Of a DNA stretch of 64,000 bases, positions 61,573-64,000 are shown piece after piece; the stretch's first letter is position 1; every line of letters starts with the position of its first letter. Below the pieces are notes generated by a model. It searched no databases. It was not told where the DNA came from and worked only from the letters and a program-made list of their open reading frames with translations. The position numbers and the translations under genes are program-made. This stretch comes from an uncultured Ignavibacteriota bacterium (GTDB lineage Bacteria > Bacteroidota > Ignavibacteria > UBA10030 > UBA8401), in the NCBI GenBank assembly GCA_903861125.1, contig CAIOTF010000023.1:310001-374000 (forward strand). Reading direction: 5' to 3'.

Positions 61573-62373
61573 CTACTGTGTATCCACAACACTCTCAATC
61601 GCTGATTGAACCTTTCGCGGGAGTTTCCCGAAGAAATCGTATCCTGTTAACGCCTCTACCGAATCGATACTCACCCGGAACATTCTCCAGTCGCTGTTTT
61701 TTGCGATGAGCACATTGTTGTTCGGCATCACTACTGCTATGGTCCGCGTTGACGGGGTTATCCTTAACAGATCGTGATCCCCCGCATCAAGAACGAGGAT
61801 CGTTTTCCATGTTGTTTCCGGAATTTGAACCCGTCCGCTGTCTATAAATCCTTGCGATCCAAACCCGCCGCAGTAGATGTATAGTTCCTTTCCCTGTTTC
61901 ACCAGTTCACGGCAATAAATCTCCAGCGCGGCCCAGGGACCCTGATTATTGTTCGGCGCCTGAGGTATCATGTTCGTCATCAGGAATGTGGCGGAATTAT
62001 CAGTCGGAGTATTTGTTCTGTCGGCAGAAGGACACATATGTCCGCGGTCGAAACCAGTGAGGCGGTAACTTCCTTCGTGAACGTGATACCATTTTTCCGG
62101 AAGGGTGCTATCGGGACGGAATTTGTTGTTGCGTTTGATCTCACCAAGCCAGGTGCTGTCCGTGTGCCATGCCACCCAGTTCGGAATACCTAAAAAACGA
62201 TTATATGAATGAACAAATTGTCGTTTCACCATCAGATAGTTTCCGGGAGCATTCTTGTTTGCCGCGGCGCTGTTCGGATTTCCCATAGCAAGATGCTCGG
62301 CAAGAAAGAGTGAATCGTTCTGTCCGTACGCGGCAAGAGAAACAATGCAAAGAAAAAATATTTTTCGAATCAT
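61573..62373 (-). CDS. Secreted DNA/RNA non-specific endonuclease
   Basis: This 266-residue nuclease has a signal peptide and the catalytic DRGHM motif (GFDRGHMCPSADR) plus the metal-binding NMIPQAPNNNQGPW stretch, typical of the NucA family. The ATG at 62373 is preferred over the GTG at 62382 because GGTGA lies in front of it. It would degrade extracellular nucleic acid for nutrients. No immunity inhibitor gene is next to it. Confidence 0.92.
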   Translation of the reverse strand: MIRKIFFLCIVSLAAYGQNDSLFLAEHLAMGNPNSAAANKNAPGNYLMVKRQFVHSYNRFLGIPNWVAWHTDSTWLGEIKRNNKFRPDSTLPEKWYHVHEGSYRLTGFDRGHMCPSADRTNTPTDNSATFLMTNMIPQAPNNNQGPWAALEIYCRELVKQGKELYIYCGGFGSQGFIDSGRVQIPETTWKTILVLDAGDHDLLRITPSTRTIAVVMPNNNVLIAKNSDWRMFRVSIDSVEALTGYDFFGKLPRKVQSAIESVVDTQ

Positions 62374-62478
62374 AATTTTCACCGGCGAAAACCGGAAACA
62401 AAATAAACCGGCGGAAGAATCTCTCCGATCGCTGCAGCCGGTGTGTTATCGCATCTTCCGACATCTGTCGATCTTTAC

Positions 62479-63627
62479 TTATACTTTCACAAACCATTTT
62501 TTCTTATACATCACCCACACCACCACATACATAACACTTATCCAAACTATGGCATGCATCAGCGAAGCATTCAGCGGAGAGAAGAATGGTTCAAAAAGAT
62601 TTTGCGTTAAGATTGTTTTTATCGAAACATCCTTGAATGTGCCATCGCTCAACTGCACATTAAATTTCCATAGAGCCATGGTCCGTCCGGCAACACCCGA
62701 AAGAACAAAGACAAAGATAGCATTCATCCCATAGACAACAAACGGATGCGCCCATTTTTTAATTCCTTTTCCATCGATCAGGAAATAGAATATTCCGAAA
62801 ATGCAGAGTGCCCATCCGGCCATAAAAATGGAATACGACACCGTCCAAAGACTTTTATTGATTGGCATCCACATATCCAGAAACGCGCCAACAAGCAGAA
62901 GTCCGGCACCGAAAACGAACATCCAGACCGATTTTTCCGTTTTATCGTGGCCGGACGTTCGAAGATAATCACCTGTGAGTGAGCCGAAAAGCGTTGTTGC
63001 GATTGCCGGGATCGTGCTGATGATTCCTTCCGGGTCCCATGTTTTTGTTGCGCTCCACATATGTCCCGACAACAGCAGGGAATCAATATAGGCCGAAAAA
63101 TTTTTTCCTTTTTCAAACAGACCTGCACCAAATTCGGGAATCGGGATGTAGAACATAGCCAGCCAATACGTAACGAACAGCACCCCGATAGCGATGATCT
63201 GTCCGCGCATGGAAGTATTAAGATAGATGACCGAAGCGATAAAATAACAAACAGCGATCCGCTGCAGCACGCCGGGAATCCGGATGGCGCTCAAGCTGAA
63301 ATTGTGTCCCCATAATAGTCCAAAGGGGAATCCGGCAAGAAAGAGGCCGAGTGCAAAAATAATGGCGGAGCGCCGAAGAACATTAAGCAGCAATTTTGTA
63401 TTGTCATCCCCTTTCGATTTCCGGACGGCAAACGAAAATGTCATCGAAACGCCGACGATCCAGAGGAAGAATGGAAAAATAAAATCGGTGAATGTCCAGC
63501 CGTTCCATGATGCATGTTCCAGCTGCGGATAGATACTTCCCCACGAACCGGGGTTGTTGACGAGAATCATTCCGGCAATAGTAAATCCGCGGAATGCGTC
63601 GAGAGAGATAAGGCGTTCTTGTTTCAT
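62479..63627 (-). CDS. NagX-like membrane acyltransferase (DUF5009/HGSNAT family)
   Basis: This 382-residue membrane protein with about ten hydrophobic segments starts with RLISLDAFRGFTIAGMILVNNPG, the hallmark of the heparan-alpha-glucosaminide N-acetyltransferase/NagX family, and includes WTFTDFIFPFFLWIVG. It probably transfers an acyl group onto an amino sugar. AAGGA precedes the ATG at 63627. It is near a GH13 glycosidase, supporting a role in sugar use. Confidence 0.9.
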   Translation of the reverse strand: MKQERLISLDAFRGFTIAGMILVNNPGSWGSIYPQLEHASWNGWTFTDFIFPFFLWIVGVSMTFSFAVRKSKGDDNTKLLLNVLRRSAIIFALGLFLAGFPFGLLWGHNFSLSAIRIPGVLQRIAVCYFIASVIYLNTSMRGQIIAIGVLFVTYWLAMFYIPIPEFGAGLFEKGKNFSAYIDSLLLSGHMWSATKTWDPEGIISTIPAIATTLFGSLTGDYLRTSGHDKTEKSVWMFVFGAGLLLVGAFLDMWMPINKSLWTVSYSIFMAGWALCIFGIFYFLIDGKGIKKWAHPFVVYGMNAIFVFVLSGVAGRTMALWKFNVQLSDGTFKDVSIKTILTQNLFEPFFSPLNASLMHAIVWISVMYVVVWVMYKKKWFVKV

Positions 63628-63726
63628 AGTTTATCCTTTGTTTGTTAGATCTTTCCGGATCGACGCTCCTCTCTTCTTTTCCGGAAGAGATAGCACGCCG
63701 ATGCATTAACCGGGGAAATTACATTT

Positions 63727-64000
63727 CTATTTTACAATAAAGATCCTGTAGCCGAATTTCGGCAGCGTGATTGTTTCCACATTTTTTAGTGCCTCCGGTT
63801 TTCCGGTGCATGCATCCGTGAATTTTGCGGCCGAAATGTTCTTTGGAAGTTCGATGTGCACTGTTCGTTCGTCAATCGAAAAATTGAGTGCTGAAAAAAT
63901 TGTGTTCTCGCCGATGGTGCGGATAAAGGTATATACCTTGTCGGCGCTGCTGTTTTGAACACGGCGATATTCCCCTGCGGCCAGCGACGGGTTATGTTTT
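63727..64000 (-). CDS. GH13 alpha-amylase-family glycosidase, C-terminal end only
   Basis: This reading frame enters from the right edge and ends at 63727; 91 residues are visible. The sequence NPSLAAGEYRRVQNS, VYTFIRTIGENTIFSALNFS and LPKFGYRIFIVK matches the beta-sandwich C domain found after the GH13 catalytic barrel. The catalytic residues lie outside the window, so substrate cannot be judged. It is on the same strand as the NagX-like gene. Confidence 0.8.
   Translation of the reverse strand, partial: KHNPSLAAGEYRRVQNSSADKVYTFIRTIGENTIFSALNFSIDERTVHIELPKNISAAKFTDACTGKPEALKNVETITLPKFGYRIFIVK

Noticed and set aside
1-64000. tRNA, rRNA, CRISPR arrays, transposases, integrases and phage genes
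   Set aside because: Intergenic regions were read on both strands and none of these was recognised. Short or degenerate cases could be missed without a covariance or profile search.

Overview
The window looks like a chromosomal stretch from a Gram-negative member of the Bacteroidota/Chlorobi/Ignavibacteriota assemblage, most likely an Ignavibacteria-type organism. The evidence is two secreted proteins ending in type IX secretion (T9SS) type A sorting domains of the PNPFNP type, two TonB-dependent receptors with N-terminal carboxypeptidase-regulatory domains, and many lipoprotein signals. Genes are densely packed, often with ATGA/GTGA stop-start overlaps. No rRNA, tRNA, CRISPR array, transposase or phage gene was seen. 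The lineage is an inference from these signatures, not from a marker gene.

Layout. 1-3347 (minus): a TonB receptor and a secreted partner cut by the window edge. 3547-5114 (minus): a two-gene acyltransferase operon of the OlsB/OlsA or GlsB/GlsA (aminoacyl-lipid) type. 5404-6957: a SixA-like phosphatase and a metallophosphoesterase. 7005-17065: a surface-sugar locus with a KdsC-like phosphatase, a flippase-like membrane protein, a GT-B glycosyltransferase, an SpsF-type cytidylyltransferase, a split transketolase, a class III aminotransferase, an SDR and a SAF-less NeuB-type synthase, followed by a fatty-acid-hydroxylase family protein and a TPR protein. 17119-19701 (minus): dCMP deaminase and two T9SS cargo proteins. 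19880-25198: a run of small metabolic enzymes.

25241-31106 holds two arsenic operons, each preceded by a perfect palindrome that overlaps a plausible promoter. The first is arsR-arsM-arsC-acr3. The second is arsR, a mini-thioredoxin, an ArsP-type permease, a second mini-thioredoxin, an exported thioredoxin and CcdA, which looks like an efflux/redox module. 31131-36402: patatin-like lipase, GlpD, amidase lipoprotein and TypA/BipA. 36527-43614: a membrane AraC-type regulator, a lipoprotein, an AT-rich ABC exporter pair with a DUF5687-like permease, and a second TonB receptor. 43649-47260 (minus): a compact run of fabF, a lone receiver protein and the agmatine-to-putrescine pair aguB/aguA.

47576-51379 (minus): an internally duplicated membrane protein, a serine hydrolase and ilvD. 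51735-54830: a cold-shock protein and a 912-residue Upf1/Dna2-like protein whose ATPase motifs are degenerate. 55021-58348: an envelope-glycan trio (GT2 with a Pro/Gln-rich tail, GT4, methyltransferase). 58510-61457: an AspT/YidE-type transporter and a secreted beta-propeller protein. 61573-64000 (minus): a secreted nuclease, a NagX-like membrane acyltransferase and the end of a GH13 glycosidase.

The strongest candidates for something undescribed are the nonulosonate-like sugar locus, which has transketolase plus aminotransferase instead of the usual NeuC-type epimerase, the ArsP/thioredoxin/CcdA module, and the degenerate helicase-like protein.
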